Assembly (NCBI GenBank): GCA_025927935.1
Contig: JAICKM010000150.1
Span: 1 to 11,530 of the forward strand
Direction: 5' to 3'
Source of the DNA: Chloroflexia bacterium
GTDB lineage: Bacteria > Chloroflexota > Chloroflexia > QHBQ01 > JADMIH01
DNA length: 11,530 nt
The notes under the pieces are model-generated. The model was not told where the DNA came from. It did not search any database and worked only from the letters and a program-made list of their open reading frames with translations. Position numbers and translations under genes: made by a program. Positions 1 to 8,178 of this stretch are shown piece by piece. The first letter of the stretch is position 1. Each line of letters opens with the position of its first letter.

Positions 1-243
1 GCGATCAGAACGAGTACCTGCCGTAGCGGGAGCACAGAGAGCCGGAGCGGGTGGAAACCGGCCTTAGCGCGGGCAGCGAATGGATCTGGGAGTCGCGCAC
101 CGAACGGGCTTCGGCCCCAGTAGACTGCGCCGGGTCGCTCCCCCGTTAGCGGGAGCCGGGTATCGACCTTGCAGAGAGGCAGGGTACTCGTCACGAGCGC
201 GCGAACCGGGCCGGGGCATATCCCAGGCAGGGAGCGCGGAATT

Positions 244-281
244 AGGGTGGCACCACGAGACGGCTTTTGGCCCTCGTCCCT
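244..281 (+). promoter_or_regulatory. T-box antiterminator helix with tRNA acceptor-binding bulge
   Basis: AGGG (244-247) pairs with CCCT (278-281), and ACGAG (255-259) pairs with CTCGT (273-277). Between them is the classical seven-base bulge TGGCACC (248-254). The first four bulge bases, UGGC, would pair with a 3' end reading GCCA. That requires discriminator base G73, which is what bacterial tRNA-Trp carries, so the bulge agrees independently with the UGG specifier. The 3' half of this helix is the same sequence as the 5' half of the terminator, so the two folds exclude each other. Confidence 0.93.
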
Positions 282-302
282 TGGCTGGGACGGGGGTTTT
301 TT
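271..302 (+). terminator. intrinsic terminator of the T-box leader
   Basis: The stem is CCCTCGTCCC (271-280) with GGGACGGGGG (287-296): ten pairs including one T-G wobble, and loop TTGGCT. It is followed directly by six T (297-302). It forms when aminoacylated tRNA-Trp, or no tRNA, occupies the leader, and it stops transcription 25 bases before the trpD start. Confidence 0.95.
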
Positions 303-327
303 ATTGCGCGGGGAAAGGGGAAGCGCC

Positions 328-1383
<1,056 letters not shown>

Positions 1384-1390
1384 GGCCGCT

Positions 1391-2221
1391 ATGAGCATCC
1401 TCGATACCATCGCCGCCCGCAAGCGCGAAGAGCTGGCCGAGCGCCGCGCCGCCGAACCCCTGCCCGCGCTGGAACGCCGGGCGCGCGGCGCCGATCCGCC
1501 GCGCGACTTCGCGGGCGCCATCACTCGCCCGCCGGGCAGCCCCACGCCGCGCGTCATCGCCGAGATCAAGCGCGCCAGCCCGTCGAAGGGCATGCTGCAC
1601 CCCGACCTGGACCCGGCCCTGGTCGCCCAGGCGTATGCTGCGGGCGGCGGGGCGGCGCTCTCCGTGCTGACCGACCGCGACTTCTTCGGCGGCAGCTTCG
1701 CCGATCTCGCCGCCGCGCGGGCCGCCGTCGCCCTGCCCGTGCTGCGTAAAGACTTCTTGCTCGACGAGTACGGCGTGCTGGAAGCCCGCGCCAACGGCGC
1801 CGATGCCGTGCTGCTCATCGCCGCGCTGCTCGACGCGCCCGCTATGCGCCGCCTGCGCGAACTCGCCGACGCGTTAGGCATGGCCGCCCTGGTCGAAGTC
1901 CATGACGCCGCCGAAATGGCTGCCGCCGCCGAGTCGGGCGCCCGCATCGTCGGGGTCAACAACCGCGATCTGCGCACCTTCACTGTGGACCTGGGCCTGA
2001 CCGAGCGCCTGGCGGCCCTGCGCCCGCCCGGCACGCTGCTGGTCGCCGAGAGCGGCATCCACACGCCCGCCGATGTGCGCCGCCTCGCCGCCTGTGGTGC
2101 CGATTGCCTGCTGGTCGGCGAGAGCCTGGTCACGGCGCCCGATCCCGGCGCCCGGTTGCGCGCGCTGCTCGGCGATCCCGTGGCCGGGGCCGTCGCGCCG
2201 GTGCAAGGAGGCCGCGTATGA
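1391..2221 (+). CDS. trpC: indole-3-glycerol phosphate synthase TrpC
   Basis: TrpC catalyses ring closure and decarboxylation of carboxyphenylamino-deoxyribulose 5-phosphate to indole-3-glycerol phosphate, the fourth step of the pathway. The protein is 276 residues and a single-domain TIM barrel. The catalytic pattern is complete: AEIKRASPSKG (57-67, with E58 and K60), LRKDF (118-122, with K120 as the likely general acid), VEVH (168-171, E169), GVNNRDL (188-194), AESG (219-222, E220 and S221) and the phosphate-binding LVGESL (241-246). The spacing matches the Sulfolobus enzyme residues I recall (E51, K53, K110, E159, N180, E210, S211). The start at 1391 follows TGAGG, which overlaps the trpD stop codon, with five bases between. 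The frame runs upstream to 1313, but that part overlaps trpD and is not family-like. It is a stand-alone enzyme, not the TrpC-TrpF fusion of enterobacteria. Confidence 0.97.
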   Translation: MSILDTIAARKREELAERRAAEPLPALERRARGADPPRDFAGAITRPPGSPTPRVIAEIKRASPSKGMLHPDLDPALVAQAYAAGGGAALSVLTDRDFFGGSFADLAAARAAVALPVLRKDFLLDEYGVLEARANGADAVLLIAALLDAPAMRRLRELADALGMAALVEVHDAAEMAAAAESGARIVGVNNRDLRTFTVDLGLTERLAALRPPGTLLVAESGIHTPADVRRLAACGADCLLVGESLVTAPDPGARLRALLGDPVAGAVAPVQGGRV

Positions 2222-2958
2222 GCGCTATGCCTCGCGTAGCAGTGAAGATCTGCGGCTTGCGCGAAGCCGCCCACGTTGCCGCCGCGGTCACGGCAGGAGC
2301 GGACATGATCGGCTTTGTCTTCGCGCCCAGCAAGCGCCGGGTCACGCCCGCCGAGGCCGCCACGTTGATCGCCGGCCTACGGGCGCAACCGGGCGCCGCG
2401 CCGCTCACGGTCGGCCTCTTCGTCAACACGCCGCCGGAGGAGATCGCCGCCACGGTGGCCGCTACCGGTGTCGATCTTGTGCAGCTTTGCGGCGACGAGC
2501 CACCCGACGCCCAGGCCCTTGTGACCATCGGCTGCCCGGTGATTCGTATCATCCGCGCCACGCCTGCCACGCTCGCCGAAGCGGAAGCCGCCATCGCCGC
2601 CTGGCAGGCCGCCGCCGCGGGCGCTGACGCGCTGGCCGGCCCGGTACGCGGCCCGTGGGGCCGCCGCCTGCTGATCGGCCTCGATGCCCCGCACGCGGGC
2701 GCCTATGGCGGCACCGGCATCGCCGCCGACTGGACCCTGGCCGCGACGCTGGCCGCCCGCCACCCGATCATGCTCGCGGGCGGCCTCACGCCGGAGAATG
2801 TCGCCGCCGCCGTCGCTCAGGTGCGGCCCTGGGCCGTCGATGTCAGCAGCGGCGTCGAAACGGCGGGCGTCAAAGACCCCGCCCGCATCGCGGCTTTCGC
2901 CGAACGAGCGACGAGTAGTCGGTGGTCGGTGGTCAGTAGTCAGTACGACGCCCGGTGA
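2218..2958 (+). CDS. trpF: phosphoribosylanthranilate isomerase TrpF, with a repeat-derived C-terminal tail
   Basis: TrpF carries out the Amadori rearrangement of phosphoribosylanthranilate, the third step. The barrel shows KICGL (10-14; C12 is the predicted general base), GFVFAPSKR (32-40), LDA (155-157; D156 is the predicted general acid), GGTG (164-167), AGGLTPENV (187-195) and DVSSGVETAGVKD (208-220). The start codon shares ATGA with the trpC stop, after a strong AAGGAGG six bases upstream, which suggests translational coupling. Two things are odd. The usual VQLHG segment reads VQLCGDE (88-94). The protein is also 246 residues rather than about 200-220, partly because about the last dozen residues (234 onward) are encoded by a heptamer-repeat element that begins at 2918. 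The barrel itself looks complete at residue 230, so activity is probably retained. Confidence 0.95.
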   Translation: MSAMPRVAVKICGLREAAHVAAAVTAGADMIGFVFAPSKRRVTPAEAATLIAGLRAQPGAAPLTVGLFVNTPPEEIAATVAATGVDLVQLCGDEPPDAQALVTIGCPVIRIIRATPATLAEAEAAIAAWQAAAAGADALAGPVRGPWGRRLLIGLDAPHAGAYGGTGIAADWTLAATLAARHPIMLAGGLTPENVAAAVAQVRPWAVDVSSGVETAGVKDPARIAAFAERATSSRWSVVSSQYDAR

Positions 2959-3054
2959 GTACCAGGGTGTCAATGTACCGGCGATTGTCCGCAACCCATT
3001 GCCAGCAGCTACTTGTCATACAACATCCATCTCAACTGACCACTGACCACTGAA
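2918..3054. repeat. MITE-like element with heptamer-based terminal inverted repeats, inserted between trpF and trpB
   Basis: The left arm (2918-2945) is four heptamers in tandem, GTCGGTG twice then GTCAGTA twice. The right arm (3034-3054) is three heptamers in the opposite orientation, AACTGAC, CACTGAC and CACTGAA. Positions 2919-2937 and 3035-3053 form a 19-base inverted repeat with two mismatches. The 89-base interior has no gene and is clearly poorer in G+C than its neighbours. The element fills nearly all of the only sizeable gap in the operon. I see no flanking target duplication. Heptamer repeats of this general style (for example the STRR class of cyanobacteria) are known. Whether this is a mobile miniature element or a repeat grown in place is an inference. 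In mRNA the arms could pair into a long hairpin ahead of trpB. Confidence 0.75.
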
Positions 3055-3055
3055 T

Positions 3056-3060
3056 GGAGG
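3056..3060 (+). promoter_or_regulatory. Shine-Dalgarno site deciding the trpB start
   Basis: GGAGG lies five bases before ATG 3066. It also sits inside the in-frame ATGGAGG starting at 3054, so the earlier ATG cannot use it and 3066 is preferred. The site begins two bases after the right arm of the repeat element, so a hairpin formed by the arms would end directly at the ribosome binding site. Confidence 0.8.
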
Positions 3061-3065
3061 CACCT

Positions 3066-4315
<1,250 letters not shown>

Positions 4316-4316
<1 letters not shown>

Positions 4317-5128
4317 TGGGCACCGAACGTATCACGGCGGCCTTTGCCGCCGCCCGCGCGCGCGGCGAAGTCGCGCTGATTCCCTATGTTCCGGCGGGCT
4401 ATCCCACGCTGGACAAGAGCGCCGAACTGGTCCAGGTGCTGGCTGCTAACGGCGCCGACCTGATCGAGATCGGCATTCCCTTCAGCGACCCGCTGGCCGA
4501 CGGGGCGACGATCCAGCGCGCGAGCCAGGCCGCGCTGAAAGGCGGCATCACCTTCGACCGTTCCCTGGATATGGTCCGCGCGCTGCGCCCGCAGGTCGCC
4601 GTGCCGCTGATCTTCATGGGCTACTATAACCCGCTGCACCACCGGGGCGTGGCCCGCGCCGTGGCCGGCTGCGCCGCCGCCGGGGTAGACGGCCTGATTG
4701 TGCCCGACTTGCCGCCCGAAGAAGCCGGCGAACTCCTGGCCGCCTGTGGCGAGCACAACATCGCCCTGATCTTCCTGGTCTCGCCGGTCAGCAGCGAAGA
4801 CCGCCTGGCCGAGGTGGCCGCGCTGGCGAGCGGCTTTATCTACTGTGTCTCCCTCACCGGCGTGACCGGAGCGCGCGCCGAGCTATCGCGCACGCTGCCC
4901 GACTTCATCGCCCGCGTCCGCCGCCACACCGATCTCCCGCTCGCGATCGGCTTCGGCCTGAGCACTGCCGCGCACATCGCCGAGGTGGGCCGCCTCGCCG
5001 ACGGCGCCGTCGTCGCCTCCGCCTTAATCGACCGTGTCACTGCGGCCCCCGGCGCCGAGGCGGAAGCCGCCGCTGCCTTCCTGCGCGAGCTACGCGGCCA
5101 GGAAGCGCCCGCGCCCGCCGCTGTCTAG
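4316..5128 (+). CDS. trpA: tryptophan synthase alpha subunit TrpA
   Basis: TrpA splits indole-3-glycerol phosphate into indole and glyceraldehyde 3-phosphate and passes indole through a tunnel to TrpB. It is 270 residues, the usual size. The signature EIGIPFSDPLADG (51-63) contains the catalytic E51 and D62, eleven residues apart as in the E. coli pair E49/D60. IFMGYYNP, GVDGLIVPDLPPEE, SLTGVTGAR and the phosphate-binding GFGLS follow in family order. The start shares one base with the trpB stop, and AGGGGAG (4301-4307) serves as ribosome binding site, fitting coupled, equimolar synthesis. The C-terminal APAPAAV tail is low complexity and probably disordered. It is the last gene of the operon. 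Confidence 0.97.
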
Positions 5129-5182
5129 CGGAGCGCGAACCGCCGGGTAGTGGCGAGCGATCCCAGCCATTGTGAATAAGCG

Positions 5183-5209
5183 AAGGGCGGTTGATACCAA
5201 CCGCCCTTT
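5183..5209 (+). terminator. probable terminator of the trp operon
   Basis: AAGGGCGGTTG (5183-5193) pairs perfectly with CAACCGCCCTT (5198-5208) around the four-base loop ATAC. Only a short T tract follows, as is usual in such GC-rich DNA. It lies 55 bases after the trpA stop. It has A on one side and T on the other, so it could also act on the minus strand, but no minus-strand gene is visible nearby. Confidence 0.75.
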
Positions 5210-5276
5210 GCGCGCAATTTACATTTGTAGTGGCCGCTTTCAAATCGGCCTGCCGCGCATGGCAATCCTGTTGGAG

Positions 5277-5301
5277 GCTGGGCTGCGGCGCGCAGCCCAG
5301 C
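5277..5301. repeat. perfect 11-bp hairpin in the spacer before the methyltransferase
   Basis: GCTGGGCTGCG (5277-5287) pairs with CGCAGCCCAGC (5291-5301) across a GCG loop, with no mismatch and no T tract. Two weaker hairpins stand just before it: GGCCG/CGGCC (5232-5236/5246-5250) and TGCC/GGCA (5251-5254/5261-5264). The spacer 5129-5380 therefore looks like clustered palindromic repeats rather than a gene. I found no convincing promoter in it. The role is unknown; it could be a second terminator-like barrier, a transcript stabiliser or a REP-like repeat. Confidence 0.55.
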
Positions 5302-5368
5302 ACCGGCTCACGGGCGACAGGGCCTGGTCGGGGGATCCGTATGCGGCGTGGTTGCGCGCTACAGATGG

Positions 5369-5374
5369 AAGGAG
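5369..5374 (+). promoter_or_regulatory. Shine-Dalgarno site deciding the methyltransferase start
   Basis: AAGGAG ends six bases before ATG 5381. The in-frame ATG at 5375 abuts it with no spacing, and the in-frame GTG at 5348 has no comparable site, so 5381 is chosen. Confidence 0.75.
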
Positions 5375-5380
5375 ATGCGG

Positions 5381-6199
5381 ATGAATCCTGCTGAGGGTGA
5401 TGCCGAATTCGTAGGCTCTATTCCCCAGATTTACGACCGGTACCTGGTGCCGCTCATCTTCGAGCCATATGCTGAGGATCTCGCGGGCCGCGTAGCGCGG
5501 CGCCAACCGGCCCGCGTGTTAGAGATCGCGGCAGGCACCGGCGTCGTGACCCGCCGGTTGGCGCGGGTGCTGCCGGCGGAGGTCGCCATCGTGGCAACGG
5601 ATCTGAACGGGCCGATGCTCGATCAGGCGGCGGCGGTCGGCACGGCGCGGCCCGTCGTGTGGCGCCAGGCCGATGCGGGGCACTTGCCGTTTCCCGATGC
5701 AGACTTTGACGTGGTCGTCTGCCAGTTCGCGGTCATGTTCTTCCCCGACAAGGTGCGGGCCTTCGCGGAAGCGCGCCGCGTGCTGCGGCCCCACGGGCAG
5801 TTCCTCTTCAGCGTGTGGGATCGCCTGGAAGACAACGAGTTTGCCGATACCATAACCCAGGCGCTGGCGACCCTGTTCCCGGACGATCCTCCGCGCTTCC
5901 TGGCCCGCGTGCCGCACGGCTACCACGATCCGGCTGCCATCGCTGAGGATCTGGCGCGCGCCGGATTCTCGCGAGCGCCGCAGGTGGACACGGTGGCCGC
6001 CCGCAGTCGTGCCGCTTCTCCGCGCCTGCCCGCCGTGGCCTACTGCCAGGGGACGCCTCTGCGCGGCGAGATCGAGGCGCGCGGCGCGGATCGCCTGAGC
6101 GCGGCCACCGACTGGGCAGCGCAGGCCGTCGCCCGGCGGTTTGGCGCCGGGGTCGTGGATGGGAAGATCCAGGCGCACATCATCGCCGTTGAGCGCTAG
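5381..6199 (+). CDS. class I SAM-dependent methyltransferase (UbiE/Methyltransf_11-like)
   Basis: This is a 272-residue soluble protein with a Rossmann-type methyltransferase core. Motif I is VLEIAAGTG (46-54), which binds SAM. An acidic residue closes strand 2 in ATDLNG (D74, a ribose contact). ADAGHLPFPDADFD (97-110) leads into the strand-4 motif VVVCQFAVMFF (111-121), and VLRPHGQFLFSVW (134-146) is the typical strand-5 segment. The C-terminal 100 residues, with ARVPHGYHDP (175-184), form the variable substrate-binding part. The family methylates small molecules such as quinones, lipids or secondary metabolites, and the substrate cannot be told from sequence. It stands alone between the trp terminator region and a promoter for the next gene, so it is probably a single-gene unit, and nothing ties it to tryptophan. 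Confidence 0.88.
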   Translation: MNPAEGDAEFVGSIPQIYDRYLVPLIFEPYAEDLAGRVARRQPARVLEIAAGTGVVTRRLARVLPAEVAIVATDLNGPMLDQAAAVGTARPVVWRQADAGHLPFPDADFDVVVCQFAVMFFPDKVRAFAEARRVLRPHGQFLFSVWDRLEDNEFADTITQALATLFPDDPPRFLARVPHGYHDPAAIAEDLARAGFSRAPQVDTVAARSRAASPRLPAVAYCQGTPLRGEIEARGADRLSAATDWAAQAVARRFGAGVVDGKIQAHIIAVER

Positions 6200-6276
6200 C
6201 GGGGGGCACGGGGCCGGGCGGCGGGCAGATTGCTACCCACGGCGCACGACTGTACGCACAGCACGCGGCACTCGTC

Positions 6277-6305
6277 TTGTACCGGCTGCGGCTTTGTGCT
6301 ATCAT
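6277..6305 (+). promoter_or_regulatory. sigma70-like promoter for the glycoside hydrolase gene
   Basis: A -35-like TTGTAC (6277-6282) and a -10-like TATCAT (6300-6305) are separated by exactly 17 bases. The -10 matches five of six consensus bases and the -35 only three. The pair lies in the most AT-containing part of the 6200-6372 spacer. Transcription would start near 6312, leaving a leader of about 60 bases before GTG 6373. Confidence 0.5.
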
Positions 6306-6372
6306 GAAGGCGTTGTAGCGGCCTGATGTGCATGCATCCCCTGCGTTCGCCTGCTAGGACGGAACCCAACAC

Positions 6373-8118
6373 GTGACCTTAGACTCGTCGGTTGTACGCC
6401 GCACCTTACCAATCTGGATCATGCTGGTGCCCGCGCTGGCCCTGCTGGCCCGCGGCTGGGCGGCCACTCCGCCGGCCCGCGCCGCCGATGGGCTGTTCGT
6501 CGCCGTGCAGGGCAGCCGGCTGGTGTATCAGGGCCAGCCGGTCCGGCTCAAAGGGGTGTCGTTTTACCCCCACGCCCAGCCCTGGGCCGGGATGTGGACC
6601 CGCTGGGACGGCCCCGCCACCCGCGCCGACCTGGCGCCGCTGACCGGCTTCGGCGCGAACACCATCCGCGTGCTCGTGCCCTACCGCGAGGACCAGGGCG
6701 TGATCGACTCCACCGGCGCCCCCACCGCGCGCTTCCTCGACCGGGCACGCCAGGTTGTGCAGATGGCGGGCGAGTTGCAGTGCAAGGTGTTGTTCACCCT
6801 GTTCGACTGGTACGACGATACGCCTGCCGTCACCGATCCGCGCTGGCAGAAGAATCTGCTCTACCTGCGCGCCATGACCGATGCCTTCGGCCAGGACGAC
6901 CGCGTGCTGGGCTGGGACCTGCATAACGAGCCGGACCACTATGCTAGTTGGACCGACCACCAACCCGCCGCGCTCGATTGGCTGTTGCGCATCGGCGCCG
7001 AATTGCACCGGCTGGCCCCCCGCCAGTTAGTCACAGTGGGCGTGGGCCATGCCGCCGCTCTCTGGCAAGCTGATCCGCAGGGCCGCACGTTGCTTGATGT
7101 CTCGGACTTTGTCAGCTTCCACAGCTACGACGCGGGGTCCATCCGCCAGGATATTGCCGCCGTCCGCGCCCACACCAGCAAGCCGATTGTCCTCGAAGAG
7201 ACCGGCTGGCCGACGGGCCCCTGCGGCGCCGATCCGACCTACAACGAGAATCACCAGGTGATCCTCTATCGCGAGATGGTGCAGGCGGCGCAAGATACCG
7301 GCATCGATGGACTGCTGGCCTGGACGCTCTGGGACTTTCCGCCCACCTCGTCGGCGGGCGCGGGCGTAGAGAGCGAGCACGATCATTTTGGCCTGCTGCG
7401 GCTGGACGGTAGTATCAAGCCGGGCGCCGTGTTGTTCCGCGACGGATTCCGCGACGGCGTGGCGCCGCTCGCCAGCCGCACCGCTACCACGCTGCCGCTG
7501 AGCGTGGCGCCGACGCCCGGCCCGGTGCAGCACCCGCCTAACTGGCAGCCGCCGCTGGCCTTCCCCCAGACGGGCTACGATGTCTGGGACGAGTTTCGCG
7601 ACTACTGGCGCCGCTTCGGGGGCGTGCTGATTTTTGGCTACCCGATCACCGAGGCACGCATGGAAGGGGGCCGCAAGGTCCAGTATTTCGAACGGGCGCG
7701 GTTCGAGTGGCATCCGGAGAATGCCCGGCTCAAGGGCTATAACGACCTGGATAAGGGGAGCAAGCTGCGGCTGCTGGTCCAGTTGACGCGGATGGGCGCG
7801 CCACTGGCCGAGACGCGGCAGTTCCCGCCTGCCGCGCCCCCGGCGCCCGGCGCCGATGCGCGCTGGTTCCCGGAAACGCAACACACCCTGCGTGGGCAGT
7901 TCCGGCGGTTCTGGGAGCAATACGCGGGCCTGACCAATTTCGGTTATCCGCTCAGCGAAGAAGTGCGCGAAGTATCGCCGGCCAACGGCCAGACCTATAC
8001 CGTGCAATACTTTGAGCGCGCCCGTTTTGAATATCATCCGGAAAATGCAGGCACCCCATATGAGGTGCTCTTAGGCCAACTAGGTACCGAGATGCTGGCC
8101 GCACGCGGCTGCCGTTGA
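6373..8118 (+). CDS. exported GH5-like glycoside hydrolase with two C-terminal FGYP/YFERARFE modules
   Basis: This 581-residue protein starts with a signal peptide: VVRR, a hydrophobic stretch (13-26) and a likely cleavage after PARA (about 37). Residues 40-360 form a clan GH-A barrel. LKGVSFYPHAQPW (59-71) is strand 1, WDLHNEPDHY (181-190) gives acid/base E186, SFHSYD (248-253) has the usual His/Tyr, and VLEETGWP (273-280) gives nucleophile E276. This resembles GH5 cellulases or beta-mannanases, but the substrate is not certain. After a Pro/Thr linker (376-394) come two modules of about 80-90 residues (395-480 and 497-574). Each has Phe-Pro-[QE]-Thr, F-x2-[YF]-W, FGYP and QYFERARFE-x-HPEN. 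GTG 6373 is chosen because the next ATG (6421) would cut into the signal peptide; its ribosome site (AGGA, 6356-6359) is weak. It probably acts outside the cell on polysaccharide. Confidence 0.85.
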   Translation: MTLDSSVVRRTLPIWIMLVPALALLARGWAATPPARAADGLFVAVQGSRLVYQGQPVRLKGVSFYPHAQPWAGMWTRWDGPATRADLAPLTGFGANTIRVLVPYREDQGVIDSTGAPTARFLDRARQVVQMAGELQCKVLFTLFDWYDDTPAVTDPRWQKNLLYLRAMTDAFGQDDRVLGWDLHNEPDHYASWTDHQPAALDWLLRIGAELHRLAPRQLVTVGVGHAAALWQADPQGRTLLDVSDFVSFHSYDAGSIRQDIAAVRAHTSKPIVLEETGWPTGPCGADPTYNENHQVILYREMVQAAQDTGIDGLLAWTLWDFPPTSSAGAGVESEHDHFGLLRLDGSIKPGAVLFRDGFRDGVAPLASRTATTLPLSVAPTPGPVQHPPNWQPPLAFPQTGYDVWDEFRDYWRRFGGVLIFGYPITEARMEGGRKVQYFERARFEWHPENARLKGYNDLDKGSKLRLLVQLTRMGAPLAETRQFPPAAPPAPGADARWFPETQHTLRGQFRRFWEQYAGLTNFGYPLSEEVREVSPANGQTYTVQYFERARFEYHPENAGTPYEVLLGQLGTEMLAARGCR

Positions 8119-8137
8119 CGCGGGGTTCGTCGCCCTG

Positions 8138-8154
8138 GGTAGCCGGCGGCCGGC
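8138..8154. repeat. short GC-rich palindromic unit shared with 10209-10221
   Basis: GGTAGCCGGCGGC (8138-8150) is identical over 13 bases to 10209-10221, and both copies lie between genes. GCCGG (8142-8146) and CCGGC (8150-8154) can form a short hairpin. In DNA this GC-rich a 13-base match is suggestive only. The rest of the 60-base gap before the next gene holds a good ribosome binding site, GGAGGAA (8165-8171), and no promoter I can defend. Confidence 0.35.
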
Positions 8155-8178
8155 AACGGTATCCCGGAGGAATCTCGC

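Larger units (their letters stand above)
1..302 (+). promoter_or_regulatory. tryptophan T-box leader (tRNA-Trp sensing riboswitch) of the trp operon
   Basis: This leader senses uncharged tRNA and lets transcription enter trpD only when tryptophyl-tRNA is scarce. Stem I can be drawn by eye. GCGA (1-4) pairs with TCGC (93-96), CAGA (6-9) with TCTG (85-88), and CTGCC (18-22) with GGCAG (72-76). The specifier loop lies between the last two helices, with the loop-E-like AGTA (13-16) facing GAA (78-80). TGG at 81-83, followed by purine A84, is the best specifier codon and reads Trp. The conserved AGAGA (36-40) and GGTGG (50-54) of distal stem I are present. A GGGC-TTCG-GCCC hairpin (106-117) and a GCTCCC/GGGAGC hairpin (137-142/151-156) fill the middle. 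The T-box core AGGGTGGCACCACG is at 244-257. The base of stem I may begin just before the window. A second TGG (87-89) falls in the lower helix and K-turn area, so it is less likely to be the specifier. Confidence 0.95.

Noticed and set aside
169..327. Upstream extension of trpD to 169
   Set aside because: It would be translated from within the T-box and across the terminator stem; residues there are unlike any TrpD.
2918..3054. CRISPR array from the heptamer repeats
   Set aside because: Repeats are seven bases in direct contact without spacers, and the two arms are inverted.
3054..3065. ATG at 3054 as the trpB start
   Set aside because: The GGAGG ribosome site overlaps this ATG, and 3066 is correctly spaced from it.
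5218..5246. Promoter with -35 TTTACA before the methyltransferase
   Set aside because: The hexamer is good, but 17-18 bases downstream there is only CAAATC/AAATCG, too far from a -10 consensus.
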